The position numbers and the translations under genes were made by a program. Of a DNA stretch of 64,000 nucleotides, positions 22,070-33,929 are shown in pieces. Origin of the DNA: Lomentospora prolificans (lineage: Eukaryota > Ascomycota > Sordariomycetes > Microascales > Microascaceae); assembly GCA_029532625.1 (NCBI GenBank), contig JARFXM010000011.1, positions 2,790,001 to 2,854,000 of the forward strand. The letters run 5' to 3'. The number at the start of each line of letters is the position of its first letter. The first letter of the stretch is position 1. Under the pieces are notes generated by a model. It was not told the DNA's origin. It ran no database searches and worked only from the letters and a program-made list of their open reading frames with translations.

Positions 22070-24748
22070 ATGGGCAATAGTAGCTCAAAACACCCCGGGG
22101 AGCAGAGCGGCCCCTCGCCTCGTCCTCCTTCCAATACTGGTGACCCCAATCTCAACCTTGACCCCCAGGCGTCGTCCTCCTCGCGGTCACGGAATCGAAC
22201 AAGCCGAGCCGATTTCAGCCTTCTAACGGGGTTTAATCCCGCTCGGGCTCCCAGCACCCAGCAGACCACCCAACCTGAGCAGCGCCGTGAGACTCGTGCT
22301 GAACGGGAGGCTAGGCGCCTCGAACGGGAGAGAGTTGCTAGAGAGAAGGAAAGGGAGCGTAGCATGCGCGAAGAGCACGTGGATGGAGGCTATCTTGTCA
22401 CTATGGGCATCTACAAGGGTAGGGAGGATTTCAACAAACCTATTGTTCGGCAACTCCAGGTGAGTGCTTCGAAATATTTTCCCTGGCCCGCTCCCCTCAT
22501 GCCATTCCGTTTAACCTCCCCCCGCCCCCCCCAATGATTCCCCCTGGAGTGCAAAGTGGCGATCAGCTAACCGTTTCCTGGTATTCAGATCGAACGCAAG
22601 CTGGCCCCCTTTTGGAGGCCAATCGAGGAAGACGTTGACGAACTTACCGATTCCCAACTCGTAGCTGTTGCGAGAGGTTTACCTGTCCCCGAGCCCGATG
22701 CTCCATTGCCACCCGACCTCCTCGCCGGTCCCCAATGCCCTGTCTCGCCGAACCAGTCCACCCAGAACCTCGGCCTCACAGTTCCGGGGCAGGTTCCCGC
22801 GAATGAGCCGGGAGCCTCAGCCCCTAACTCCGCCCTTCCCTCGCCAACCTCTCCATCTAGAAGATCTCGTGGAAAGGCAATCGCCGAGGCACTCAGCCAT
22901 AGTCTCCGGTCGTCACGGAACAACTCACAAACGGATCTCTCGCTTCGCGAAATTACGCTGCCAAACGACCCATTTGTTAACGGACGCCCTCTCGAGCTTG
23001 TACTTTACCGCAACTCTGAAGATTGCCCGATCTGTTTCGCGACATATCCCGGCTACTTGAATTATACTCGATGCTGCGGCAATCTAATTTGTAGTGAATG
23101 CTTTGTCCAAATCAAGCGCCCGGATCCACACGTCCCCGAGAGCCACGGTGAGCCTGGCGCGGAAATTACCCCTAACGAACAGGCGAGGGAAACTCACAAT
23201 ATGTTGGTTTCTGAGCCAGCTGTCTGCCCTTACTGCACACAACCTGAATTTGGCGTATCTTACGAGCCGCCTCCGTTTCGTCGAGGCTTAGTATATGCTA
23301 CGAACCTTCCCGTGTTCGGGTCTAGCGCCATGTCCTCACAGACTTCTCTGCACTCCAGTCCGGCTCCCGCATCCCCCACCTCGCCAACCGGTGGAAGGAG
23401 GCGAGGCCAGAGCCTGTCAGCGACCGCGCCCAACGTAGTGACGACCGATCGTATTCGGCCGGACTGGGCGCTCAAGCTAGCAGCCCAACGAACAACGCAG
23501 GCACGGAGGGCAGCCGCAGCGACTGCTCTTCATCAAGCCGCCTTTATTATGTACAATAATGACCGGCAGTTTACTCTAGGAGGCCGTGCTCCGCGGTTCA
23601 TGAGGCGTGGCTTGTCAGGCACTGGTTCCGGTGGGGGACAGAGCCCTTCACCAGGCGCAGCTCCTAACAGTTCTTCACAGACAGCGGAGAGTGCCACGCA
23701 ACCAGCCTCACGTCACTACATGACTGAAAATGACAGGTTGCAACAATTCGAGGAGGTCATGATGGCCGAGGCGATTCGCCTTTCTCTAGCAGCAGAAGAG
23801 GAACGCCGTAGGAAGGCGGAGCGCGAGGCAGCCAAGGAGGCTAAGAAGGAAGCTAAGAAGCGTGAGAAAGAGGAGCGAAAAAATACTAAGCTACAGGCCA
23901 AGAGCGGAACCCTTTATGCTGATGGACAAGCTTCATCGAGCCGAAGTAGCCTATCGCTCGGTGTTGGTCGACGAAGAGGCAATAGTGGAACTAGCAGTCT
24001 TCGCATGGAGGTGAGCTCCGGGTTGCAGGGAGGAGAAAGCAGCGGAGCGGCTGCATCCAGCGGCGGAACACAGTCCGGCGATACCAGCCAGTCCGCAGAC
24101 AAGGGCAAGGCCGTTGAACGGGGTGGTCTGTCGCTGCCGACATCTTTGTCGTCGATCCCCATTCCTCAGCAAACAGGGCATCATGGCCCATCGCACTTGC
24201 GTCAGACGAGCAACATCTCGTCCCTTTCTTCCTCTCTCGTTGACAGCCCTGTGGGCAGCTATCAGAACCAGGCTGGCTATTTGGAAAGGAGCCCTGATAA
24301 CGCTTTCAACAACCGAGCAAGCGGAGTTAGCTTGGCTGATTCTGGAGCTGGTGGCCCGGAATCCATGTTTAACTTTACCAGCATGGCATCGAGGATGGGA
24401 ATTAACCTTGATGGTCCACCTACCAATGCTGAGGAGGAAACTAACCCAGCGGAGACTAGCCAACCGCCAGACGAGACCACACAGGTCGGTGACGAAACAT
24501 CGGCATCGCAGCAAACTACCGACGCTAGTCAGGCCGATGAGGCAATTGAGAACAGTGTAGTCACGCTTCAGCCATCTCAGCCGTCCCACGAGAGCACTGA
24601 AGAGACTGTCGCTGATAACAAGGCCAATGCTGCCCCCGAGGTACGACTCATCCCCGGTAGCCCAATTCCTACTTCGGAGGATGGCGAATTTTCTAAAGGT
24701 CTCGGTCACGATAGTCCGGTTAACCAGCGCTCTGGTGGAATTGCGTAA
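22070..24748 (+). CDS. SIP5: Sip5-like RING-type protein
   Basis: Exons 22070-22459 and 22589-24748 (intron 129 nt, GTGAGT...TCAG) encode 849 aa. The start MGNSSSKH is a textbook N-myristoylation signal (Gly2, Ser6), suggesting membrane association. A charged Arg/Glu stretch (about residues 75-105) precedes HVDGGYLVTMGIYKGREDFN and, after the splice, IERKLAPFWRP, both characteristic of the family. A RING-like Cys cluster begins at Cys276 (CPICF...RCC...ICSECF) and ends with CPYC at about 343-346. A Lys/Glu/Ala-rich coiled segment lies near 535-570, and the rest is Ser/Gln-rich disorder. Yeast Sip5 binds the Snf1 kinase and the Reg1/Glc7 phosphatase, so a role in glucose signalling is inferred from family knowledge. 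It converges on the ARA2-like gene. Confidence 0.88.
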
Positions 24749-25136
24749 CGCGGAAGTAGGGTTCATGAACCGGAATAGATGCCACCCAAACCTCCTTGTA
24801 CTTCCAGATATCCCGTCCGTAAGGGAGTCAAGCGGTCTTTCCGCCTCAGAGGGATCTATGGCCATTGGATGAAGTTTCACGAGGGATACCTATAGATTGG
24901 GCTGTATTATACAAGTATTGGCTGTGTCTCCGCTGTCACAGCGGATTGAAAGGCAGCACTGCAATTTTATTTTCTTTGTATTAAGCTTGATGAACGCTTG
25001 TTCAACGGCGCTTGGAGTGTTAGATTTTATGCGGGCGGCTTTGGAGGCATTAGTGGTTGGGCATTTAGGATGTGTGCCTGTACTAATAGGTCTTTTTATC
25101 TGAAATTGATGCACCTTGAAATGTTTCTTTGCCCAT
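24749..25136. other. Short convergent intergenic region
   Basis: 388 bp separate the stop codons of SIP5 and the ARA2-like gene. It probably contains both terminators. Nothing else is seen. Confidence 0.5.
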
Positions 25137-26294
25137 CTACTCGGCTGGCCTTGATGGGCCGGTAGGCACATAGTCCTCACCGGGGCTATCCCAGGTGTAG
25201 TCCTTCCACGCTCCAAGGGTTGGCCAAATGCGGTCCTGCGCAAGCTTTTTTACCGCGTGGGTTTTTGAGGCAGTACTCTTTGCTCCCTCACTCTTCTTCT
25301 CCTCAACGATCTCTTCCCATACCCTCCAAGTCGCATCTAGCTGGTCTACCGACGTTACCCCTATAGCAGTAACCCCCATCAGCCTACCCGCTCCTAACGG
25401 CGACTTGGTCGTCCCGAACTCAGCACCTGCCCCCGCCCAAGAATCTATAGCCCACCGAATTGACGCATCCTCTAGACTGAACCCGGCCTCCTCAGTTATG
25501 TGCTGTAGGTCGGTGCAAGCTTTGCGCAAGCCCGACGGTGCGGGATGCCAGACCGCCATCGGGGACGCATCGATACCGCGGGTGGTGAGGAGACCCATGC
25601 TGAGAATGCTCGCGTTTACGACAATGCTCACCTTGGATTCGCGGAAAGCGTTAAGGGTGGCATCATCCGCTAGGGTGGTGTTTTGGAGGTTAAAGTTGGA
25701 GTAGGATTGGACGGCGTCCAGGGGCTCGCCAGTCTCTTGGAGGACGAGCTTGGTGAGGGAAGTTAGGACGGGTAGGGGGTAGCCGCTGATACCGACGTAG
25801 CGGATCTTACCCTCGTCACGGAGCTTGCGGAGCTCTCCCACGGCCGCGAGGACGTCTTGGGGGCTAACGAACTCGGCGTCGTGGCAGTAGACTAAGTCTA
25901 GGTAAGGGGTGTTTAGTCGTTCGAGGGAGCGCATGACACTTGCCCGGATAGAAGGCGGGCTGTAGTCAAAGTTTGTAGGGCCGTAGCGACCGGCTTTGGT
26001 GATAAGGAAGAGGGAGGAACGGGGCACAGGGTTGGCCGCTAGCGCGGAGGTGAGAGCCGCGCCAAGGAGGATCTCAGAGGGGCCGTAATAGGGAGAGGTA
26101 TCGAAGGCGTAGAGGCCGAGGGAGAGGGCGCGGGCGACGATTGCATTGGAGGGCATGGACTGGGGGTCCGGGTGGTACTGATGGTTGAAGGTTGCGGTGC
26201 CGAGGACGAGAGCCGGGAAGACGGAGGAGATGGCCGGGACCGGAGCTGGGACCGGAGAGTCGGCAGGGGGATCTGCAGGGGTTGGGGCGGACAT
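25137..26294 (-). CDS. ARA2: D-arabinose 1-dehydrogenase (NAD+), aldo-keto reductase
   Basis: A single exon of 385 aa. The N-terminal 25 residues are Pro/Ala-rich. A TIM-barrel aldo-keto reductase follows: FPALVLGTATFNHQY, then the catalytic tetrad Asp65 and Tyr70 (FDTSPYYG), Lys100 (LFLITKAG) and His138 (LDLVYCHDAE). GKIRYVGISGYPL is the usual strand-5 signature. The sequence is close to fungal Ara2/L-galactose dehydrogenase-like proteins that oxidise D-arabinose to the lactone for erythroascorbate synthesis, a soluble antioxidant route. A near relative such as L-galactose or L-fucose dehydrogenase cannot be excluded. The extended C terminus (AQDRIWPTLGAWKDYTWDSP) is typical of the fungal clade. 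Confidence 0.85.
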   Translation of the reverse strand: MSAPTPADPPADSPVPAPVPAISSVFPALVLGTATFNHQYHPDPQSMPSNAIVARALSLGLYAFDTSPYYGPSEILLGAALTSALAANPVPRSSLFLITKAGRYGPTNFDYSPPSIRASVMRSLERLNTPYLDLVYCHDAEFVSPQDVLAAVGELRKLRDEGKIRYVGISGYPLPVLTSLTKLVLQETGEPLDAVQSYSNFNLQNTTLADDATLNAFRESKVSIVVNASILSMGLLTTRGIDASPMAVWHPAPSGLRKACTDLQHITEEAGFSLEDASIRWAIDSWAGAGAEFGTTKSPLGAGRLMGVTAIGVTSVDQLDATWRVWEEIVEEKKSEGAKSTASKTHAVKKLAQDRIWPTLGAWKDYTWDSPGEDYVPTGPSRPAE

Positions 26295-29288
26295 GGCTTC
26301 CGGTGAGTGGGCCGTGCGAGACGGGCAGCAACCGGGGCGCGAATGGAGGAGACGCGAACAAATTTAGTCTCGGTCTAGCGGCAGAAGCCTGGAAGCCCGT
26401 TCTCCAGGAATATTATCGGTGGATGGCAGTGGTTCCCGGATAAGGGGATAGACCGGCTGGAAGATGATGTAGAGGGCCCCCGGACCTAGTCTCGAGCGGC
26501 CGCTGACAAAGAGAGAAGCCTTCGAGAAGGTAAACCGAGAGATGGTGTCAATTACGGTAATGTGCACGCTACATTAAGGGGGAGGAGAAGGTGTCGAGAT
26601 GGGCAGAAGGGGGAGACGGCGATAGGGTCAAAGAGATTGAGTGAAGCGGGGAAGTTTTGGAAAGGTGTAGTGGGTGAGGGCTTTTTGGACGGTTTCGTGG
26701 TACGGCTGCTTCTCTGGTGGGGCGTTGTTGTGAAGATGGGACTCTAGGCTAATAGGGGGCGGTTTCCTTAGATTTCCCTAGATATTAAGGCCTAGAGTAG
26801 ATGGCATTTTGGAAAGCGCCAGTGTAAGTATTTGCTATTCGACGGCGGCAAATTGTTGATCATAAGACACAATCCACTTTGCTCTTTCCGCTGTCTCTTC
26901 TAATCGTCATTGGAACTCAAAATTCGTTCCTAGTGGAAAGCGCGATCAATTGGACGAGTGATGTGCGTGGTAGTACTAGTAGGCGGCTTCCAACGGAGTA
27001 GGTCCGGGGGGCACTGATACGAGAGAGAAGGCGCCCGAAGGCCAGCGGAACCCACTTTGCCTTTCCTTCTCTCCCGAAAAAGAATGATGTGATGCCAGAC
27101 GGATGCTGCCTGGCAGGTGCAATTCCGACGCGGCTCTTTCCCACCCCGAGCTAGAATCACTTTTATTGTGTCATAACTCCTTTCATTTGTCTTCTTCGAT
27201 TCATGGCAAAGTCAGCTCCTGTCCTCTCCGCGATGGATGACTCCTGGGTACTGGACGAATTCTGCGTTCACACACAAAGTTGGACAGCATTATGTTATTC
27301 CTGCTCCTGCCTGCCTACTCATCTCCAAGCGTCCATCAATTGAGCACCTACCACGTACTGAGCCACCATAATTTGTCGCTTGCGTTTCGATCTCGTATAT
27401 TTACTACTAGTCTCGTCCAACCCAAGGGTTGAATTGCCCGAGGAAAACTGGGCTCGATACTACTGCTCACCATCACGAGAGAGTCGCTTTCATCTCAGTC
27501 AGCCAGCGTTCCCTTGCCGAGGCCTGTTTTCTCTCCACATCGTCACATCTATGCTACAGTGCCATGAATTGTTCGCTTTATAACTTTTAATGCATTCTTA
27601 CCCTCTCATCGTCATATCCTACTCCGCCGTGCTTGCGGTCAGCAGCATTCCGGACAAATACATTGGCCAGATCGCCGGCTCTATTTAGCCTAATCAAGGG
27701 CATATATCTTCACCCTCGACCATGCCAACCTCCGTCTTCCCCATATCTTCCAGATTAGGCTCCTCTTTAATCTACTTACAACCCCATTCCGTTTCTTTTA
27801 TTCCTCGCAGCTAGCCAGTACCACACCTCTTTATTACCCCATGCGCGGCAAGGTGAATTTGGAGGAGAATGCAAGCTCGGCACCAAGCCCCTGTTGCGCC
27901 TTGCTTTAACCCCCATATCTTGGCTCCGTCTCCAACAACGAGTCAACTAATAGACTTCTAAGTAGAAAAATATCTTGGTTCCTGGTGATGCCCACACTCG
28001 TAGTTTCGATACAGACACTAAACGAAGCACATGAACACATCAATTGCCAGCATCGTCCTATACCCGCTCGTGTCATTGACGAGTCTCCACACAGCCTTGC
28101 TCCCTAATATCGAGGGCAGGGTTGGCTTTCTCGTTAGATTGTCCGTTCTACCGGTCTCCCGTTATTCCCTAGTATATTCCCGAGCGAACCTTTTTTTGCT
28201 ACCATGCGCACGTCTTTTGTTCCTTCTCCGAGCTTCTCCAAATGTACTTCCAGGCGGTTCACACCATTGGTGATCCAACACCCGTTCGCATCCAAACACA
28301 CCCCATTATTGGCTCTTCCCGTGCTTCCTTATAGTGTATAGTATACTGGACCTGCATCAATCTTTCTGCAATGTGTTTGGGACGCGTGTCTAAGTGCTGT
28401 TATTTGCTGTGAAGGGGGTGTCGGTGCTCCTCCCACCCGTTTCCCTCGGCGTTCTGCTCATTGTCTCTTCGTCGGGCCTGTATCCGGGGGAATAACGGCC
28501 TCCCCTACTGTGCTGATGACCGAGAGGTGGAGTCGTTGCTACCTTAATATCCAAGGTCAAATGGAGTCTGCTCTGAGTTGTTTCGTCCGGTGTGACTTTG
28601 TGAAGATCTCGACTTCCTTGTCTGGTACAAGATCATCAGATGCTCCTGTCAATGCTGCCTAGCCGATCGCACATGTGCGATGCGATATCCGCATCATCGG
28701 AACTGTTGCTGAAAAAAAGTGGCACTGGAGGAAGGACAGAAGGCATTCTTCGCCATTTCTTCCGCCTTGGCTATAGGCGGTTTGGTGGTTTACCCAATTT
28801 ATGACAATCTCCCGCATTCCCTTTCCGGGATAACGACTAATGCATGCCGGTCTATTGGGTGTCTCTCTAGGATCGGCGTCTTTGCCGAACTCCATCATGG
28901 ACCAGGAACCATGCCGAGCCCCGTAATATACCGCCGTCGCCAGTTAAGAACACACGGCACCTTGGGCTACAACCACGTTTTCACTCCGTCATCTGCTATG
29001 CCCGGAAGGCTCTTTCCCTTTTTGCCAGACCGGAAAGACGCCTCCTTGGATAATATAGTTGCTGATATCTAATCCATGAACATGGATTGGACAATCGAGA
29101 ACCCAGTCCTCCTCACGGAGCTAGCGGCCGGTCCTCCCCCTGCTTTCTTTCCACCAAAAGCTGCCGACTGCCTTAAATAGCCCCGTGTCCTCCCATACTC
29201 AGTTCGGAAGAAGATTCGAAAAACTCTAGCTGGTGTCGTTCACTCCTTAACCCATCAGCCTGTGTTTGTTGTCTCCAATACCGGCAAT
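26295..29288. other. 3-kb intergenic region upstream of the AA8-AA12 gene
   Basis: It lies between divergent start codons of the ARA2-like and AA8-AA12 genes. The right half is pyrimidine-rich with many short, unconvincing frames. A TTAAATA element at about 29173 sits 110-115 bp before the AA8-AA12 ATG and may be its TATA box. No RNA gene or transposon was recognised. Confidence 0.45.
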
Positions 29289-31869
29289 ATGCGTTGGTCT
29301 TCAGTCATCCTTAGCGCCGTGGCGCTCGCTATCTCGGGTATGTGATCCTCTCAAGCTCTTCACTGAACATTATCGCCATCCCTAAGCCAATTAGACCCCC
29401 TAACACGATATTCTGTCTTAGCTATCGCCCAGGAAGAGACTTTCCCCTACTGTGATGAAGAGGGTCGCTGCTTCCAGGGTCACGCTGTTGACGATACTGG
29501 CGTCGTTTTCGGTATTGCCACCCCCGAGGACTCTTCGGCCGACAACTTCGAAGTCATCGTCCAGGTGACAGGCCCCAAGGATACCGCTGGTTGGGTTGGC
29601 CTTGGATGGGGTGGCGGCATGACCTACAACCCCCTCACCATCGTCTGGCCCAACGGCGACGATGTTCAGATCTCCTCTAGGATGGCATTGTAAGCTCGCT
29701 ACGAAACCCCGCTCTCTTCTCATCTTAGACTTGGGAGGGAGCGCAAGCCCTCACCCTACGTTTGTATTCCCGTTCAAGCTAACTCTACGACAGCGGTTAC
29801 TTTGTCCCCCCAATCTACGAGGACGCTTCTTACACGGTGCTCCCTGGCACGCACGTCAACGACACTCACTACCAGATTACCGCCGTCTGCAAGGGCTGCA
29901 CCTTGTGGGCTCCTTTCGATGGGGAGACTACGAAACTCAACGGTGATGGCGAGAACTACCTTGCCTTCGCTTACTCTAGCGTCCCCGTTGACGATCCTAC
30001 CGCTATTGACACCACTTTCGGCATCCACGAGCGTGTTGGCCACTGGATCCACGATTTCGCCGCCTCCAAATCCGCCGACTTCGCCACTTGGGCTGGTTCC
30101 GGCAGTGATGGCGGTGCCGAGACGCCCGCCGAGCCCCCTGCCACGGAAGAACCTCCCGCTACCGAGGAACCCCCTGCTACCGAAGAGCCCCCTGCTGAAG
30201 GTGAAGGTGGCGATGGTGAGTCTTCCGGCGACGCCAGCACATCGTCAGCACAACTGACAGCCACATCAACTCCTGCTGACCCAACTCCAACCACTGGTGA
30301 TCAGGAACCAACGGAGGATCCCGCAACCGACGTTGCGACACTTCCGCTCCCAACGGCGTGCCCCGGCGTCGCCGATCCGGCCTTCCCGCTGGTCACCGCT
30401 GAAGGATGGAAGATTGTCAAGATTTCTGGCGATGTCGTCCGCCCTCGTGCGGTTGTGGTGGATAGCAAGGGCAACCTACTTGTTCTCGAAGCTGGAAGGG
30501 GATTGTCCGCTCTTACTCTGGGCGAGGATGGCTGTATATCTACATCAAAGCTGGTTATTAACAATGGACAACTTAATCACGGTCTCGGCATCACGCCTGA
30601 TGGCACCAAAATCTACGTCAGCTCCATGACTACGGCGTGGGAGTACAGCTATGACGCCGACACTCAGGAAGTTGCGGACCAGAGGGTCATCGTCAAGGGA
30701 ATGTACTCGGGCGGCCATCCTACCAGGGCTCTTGTTATCCCTCCGGCTACTCCGCATTTACTTGTGATGCAGCTCGGCTCTAACGCCAACTTTGACATGG
30801 AGTCTCTCCAGATTGAGACTGCTCGCGCCAACGTGAAGGTGTTTGATATCTCCGAGGCGCCTGAGGGTGGCTGGGACTGGATCACCGAGGGTTGGGACCT
30901 CGGCTACGGTCTTCGTAATGAGGTTGCCCTCGTCGTTGATGGCAACAACATGTAAGCACATACCCGTATCCTAAGATGGAGGATGCGCACCTTCCCCTCG
31001 CTGGCCTTGTCCTTCGCAGCGAGCAGGGAAGAGGCTGCCGCTTTCATCTTGTCTTGTAGAGGCGCACGAGAATGTGCTGTGCCCTTTACTCGTGGAACTT
31101 GCGTAGGACTAACATCCCGTCTCTCCTCATAGGGTCTGGGGTATTGAGAACAGCGCTGATAACCTTGGTCGCACGGTCGAGGGTACCACTACCGATGTCC
31201 ACATCGATAACCCTGCCGAAGAGCTGAACCTCCGTAAGTTCCTCTGCCACAGTGCGCCTGCCAACTGGGTCATGGGAGGAAGGGATCATCGCTAAGCGAA
31301 ACAACGAAGAGTTTCGCATGGGAAGGTCAAGCTAATAAGCGTCTCTAGTTGGTGACCCATCCAAGCCCAACACGGACTGGTATGGCTATCCGGTCTGCTT
31401 CACCATCGGTGAGCCCGAGGTCTTTGTTGATAAGACTTTCAAGGTCGGCGATCAGTTTGTTCTGGCTCCCAACTCCACCTACGACGACACAAATTGCGAG
31501 GAGGCTGCCATTCCCCCTCGCCTGTCCATTCAGGCTCACAGCGCCCCCATCGATGGCACCTTTGACAAGGACTTCTCCAACATGTACGTTACGCTCCACG
31601 GAAGCTGGAACCGCGCTCCGGCCACCGGATACAAGGTTGTTCAGATTGCGTACCAGAAGCTCGATGATGGTAGCTACGATCCCGTCGCCACCCCAGACAC
31701 CCACCTCCCTTACGTCGACATTGCCTGGAATGACAATGTCGATGCCTGCAATGGCAACACTTGCCTTAGGCCCAGCGGCATTACTTTTGACAAGGCATTC
31801 TCGAGGATGTATGTTGCTAGCGATAATGCCGTCAGTGGCGAGCTTTTCATTCTTTATAAGACTGAGTGA
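29289..31869 (+). CDS. Secreted AA8 cytochrome-AA12 PQQ sugar dehydrogenase
   Basis: Five exons give 698 aa: 29289-29337, 29422-29689, 29794-30951, 31133-31233 and 31349-31869. A signal peptide (about residues 1-19, MRWSSVILSAVALAISAIA) leads into an AA8 cytochrome b domain (about 25-205). Its likely haem ligands are Met83 (GWGGGMTYN) and His184 (FGIHERVGHW), matching the Met/His pair of cellobiose dehydrogenase cytochromes. A Pro/Glu/Thr linker with three tandem PPATEE units (about 219-239) follows. The remaining ~400 residues match the six-bladed AA12 PQQ-dependent pyranose dehydrogenase fold (RPRAVVVDSKGNLLVLE, NHGLGITPDGTKIYVSS, YVTLHGSWNRAPATGYKV). Known members oxidise sugars such as 2-keto-D-glucose or L-fucose and pass electrons through AA8 to lytic polysaccharide monooxygenases. 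No CBM1 is present, unlike the Coprinopsis enzyme. Confidence 0.9.
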
Positions 31870-32486
31870 AAGGAGGTCTGAAAAAAATAGGGATCGGTGC
31901 TGAGACTTCACGATGTTTCGTGAGGGAGTACGGTTCGTTTGTGAAGAGGGCGATAGTTTTGTTTTGTAAATATTCCTATTCATCGACCTCAAATATATCT
32001 TTGCGCGCTTGAGCTTTCTTGTTTCAATTCTGTTATTCTGTTACTTTCAATGATTATTTCGTGTTTCTGTGGATTTTAGCCAGCAAAGTTGAGCTGGTGT
32101 AAGTTGTGATCTTCAGAGCACTTCAGTTCACCAGTCGAGCTGCTACTGGCCTAGGCTATCCCAGCCATCATGCGTCAATAACGTCAGATGAATTAAAGTA
32201 AAAGAACCCTATATTTCCTGTTCCGTTCACAATATTTGTCCTGCCTTGGCCTGTAGGCGGTTTGAATCGGAACTGTGGTCGTCGGTATGTTCTGGTAGGA
32301 TCATCGTGAGGTTGGTCACGTGGAGCGACAGTTAGCATCAAATTGAAGCTCCCACTGAAAGCTTCTAAAATCCCCAACTTTTCCTCGACACCACATGTTT
32401 TGAGCTCCACTGGACACATCGCTGCCCGTGTCTCCATATCCGACACCCATTTGCGTTCCGCCAACACCCCAAGAATTCTCGCAACT
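31870..32486. promoter_or_regulatory. AA8-AA12 terminator and ARP6 promoter region
   Basis: 617 bp between two plus-strand genes. A CACGTG E-box at 32317-32322 lies 165 bp before the ARP6 ATG, about the spacing seen at SAM50. The first ~150 bp are T-rich and probably contain the upstream 3' UTR. Confidence 0.4.
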
Positions 32487-33929
32487 ATGGCAGGCGGCCG
32501 GAAGACTAAATCTTCCGGCCCCCCGCCGCCCTCGAAAACGCTCGTTCTCGACAACGGCGCCTACACCCTCAAAGCCGGCTTCGCGCCGCCCTCCGGCGAC
32601 GCCTCCACAGCCGAATCAGACCCCGAGCCTCGAATGATACCGAACTGCATTGCGCGCGACCGCGCTAAGAAGGTATACATCGCCACGGAGCTCTCGCAGT
32701 GCCGTGACTTTGGCGAGATGCAGTTCCGCCGCCCCGTGGACAAGGGCTTCATCGTCAATTGGGAGGCGCAGAAGGCGGTGTGGGACGACGAGCTCTTTGG
32801 CGGGAAGGGCGGGCTGGGGTGCGAGCCGGAGGATACGAGGTTGATTTTGGCGGAGCCGCCGAATGGGTTGCCGGCGTTGCAGGCGAATTGCGATCAGATG
32901 GTTTTTGAGGAGTTTCGGTTTGCGAGCTACTATAGGGCTATTGGTGCGTGGGAATCAACGACTATGAGCTGTAGGAGAACTAGGAGTAAGCTAACGATGC
33001 GCGCAGGACCTACATTGAACGCGTACAACGACATCCAGTCTTTCTTTGGGACTACGCGAGATCCGGCCACGACTCCCCAGGTACCCGCCGAAATCATGCT
33101 CCTCGTTGATTCGGGCTACTCCCACACGATCGTTACCCCGCTCCTCCACGGCCGACCGCTCCACTCTGCCATTCGCCGCCTAGATATTGGGGGCAAGTTC
33201 TTGACAAACTACCTCACCCGGCTGTTATCTCTACGCCACTTCGACATGCGTAACGACGTATATATTGTCAACGAGATCAAGGAGACGGCGTGCTATGTGT
33301 CTCTCGACTTCAACGGCGACCTCGAAAAAACGTGGAAGGGCGCGCGGGGCGAAAGGAGGCCAGTCTATCTAAACGGGAGCGAGGGCATCGCCAAGGACTA
33401 CGTACTGCCTGACTTCCACGCGCGGCCCAAGGGTATCATGCGTGACTATGACCCTGCGGCGCACACCAAATCGAGGAAGCTCGCCCTCGGCGCCGCGGGC
33501 GACACCGCGGGCGTGAACGAGGACATCATCACTCTCCGCAACGAGCGGTTTGTCGTGCCGGAGCTGCTGTTCAACCCGATGGATACAGGCCTGCGGCAGT
33601 CGGGCTTGCCGAACCTCATCATGCAGTCCGTGTCTTCGCTCCCCGTGGGGCTCTGGCCGGGCCTCCTCGCCAACATCGTCGTCGTCGGCGGTAACGCGCT
33701 CTTCCCGGGCTTCAGGGAGAGGCTGCAGAGGGAGGTCGCCAGCCTGGCGCCGGATGACTGCACCGTGAGGGTCGCCGTCCCAGAGAATCCCCTCACCGCG
33801 ACGTGGAAGGGGGGAGTCAGGTTGGCGGGTCACGAGAGCATAGGCAAGCTGTGCGTTACGAAGGCGGAGTATGAGGAGTATGGGGCTGGGTGGGTCGCTA
33901 GGAAGTTTGCGGCCGGTTTGCCTGTTTGA
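32487..33929 (+). CDS. ARP6: Actin-related protein 6 (SWR1 complex)
   Basis: Exons 32487-32943 and 33007-33929 encode 459 aa. The intron (32944-33006, GTGCGT...GCAG, branch GCTAAC) is 63 nt without a stop, so unspliced RNA would insert 21 residues in frame after YYRAI. The actin fold is clear: nucleotide-binding TLVLDNGAYTLKAGF at the N terminus, LLVDSGYSHTIVTPLLHG for phosphate 2, and IVVVGGNALFPGFRERL for the adenosine loop. Arp6-type features are the CIARDR and RPVDKGFIVNWEAQKAVWDDELF stretch and the long insertion near RPKGIMRDYDPAAHTKSRK. Known role: a subunit of the SWR1 remodeller that deposits H2A.Z in nucleosomes, also linked to heterochromatin. The start MAGGRK was chosen as the first ATG; no better one is seen. 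Confidence 0.93.
   Translation: MAGGRKTKSSGPPPPSKTLVLDNGAYTLKAGFAPPSGDASTAESDPEPRMIPNCIARDRAKKVYIATELSQCRDFGEMQFRRPVDKGFIVNWEAQKAVWDDELFGGKGGLGCEPEDTRLILAEPPNGLPALQANCDQMVFEEFRFASYYRAIGAWESTTMSCRRTRSKLTMRAGPTLNAYNDIQSFFGTTRDPATTPQVPAEIMLLVDSGYSHTIVTPLLHGRPLHSAIRRLDIGGKFLTNYLTRLLSLRHFDMRNDVYIVNEIKETACYVSLDFNGDLEKTWKGARGERRPVYLNGSEGIAKDYVLPDFHARPKGIMRDYDPAAHTKSRKLALGAAGDTAGVNEDIITLRNERFVVPELLFNPMDTGLRQSGLPNLIMQSVSSLPVGLWPGLLANIVVVGGNALFPGFRERLQREVASLAPDDCTVRVAVPENPLTATWKGGVRLAGHESIGKLCVTKAEYEEYGAGWVARKFAAGLPV

Noticed and set aside
23951..24880. 309-codon minus-strand frame opposite SIP5
   Set aside because: Overlaps the Ser-rich coding region of SIP5 with no domain of its own.
33369..33833. 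154-codon minus-strand frame opposite ARP6
   Set aside because: Antisense to a GC-rich conserved exon; composition artefact.
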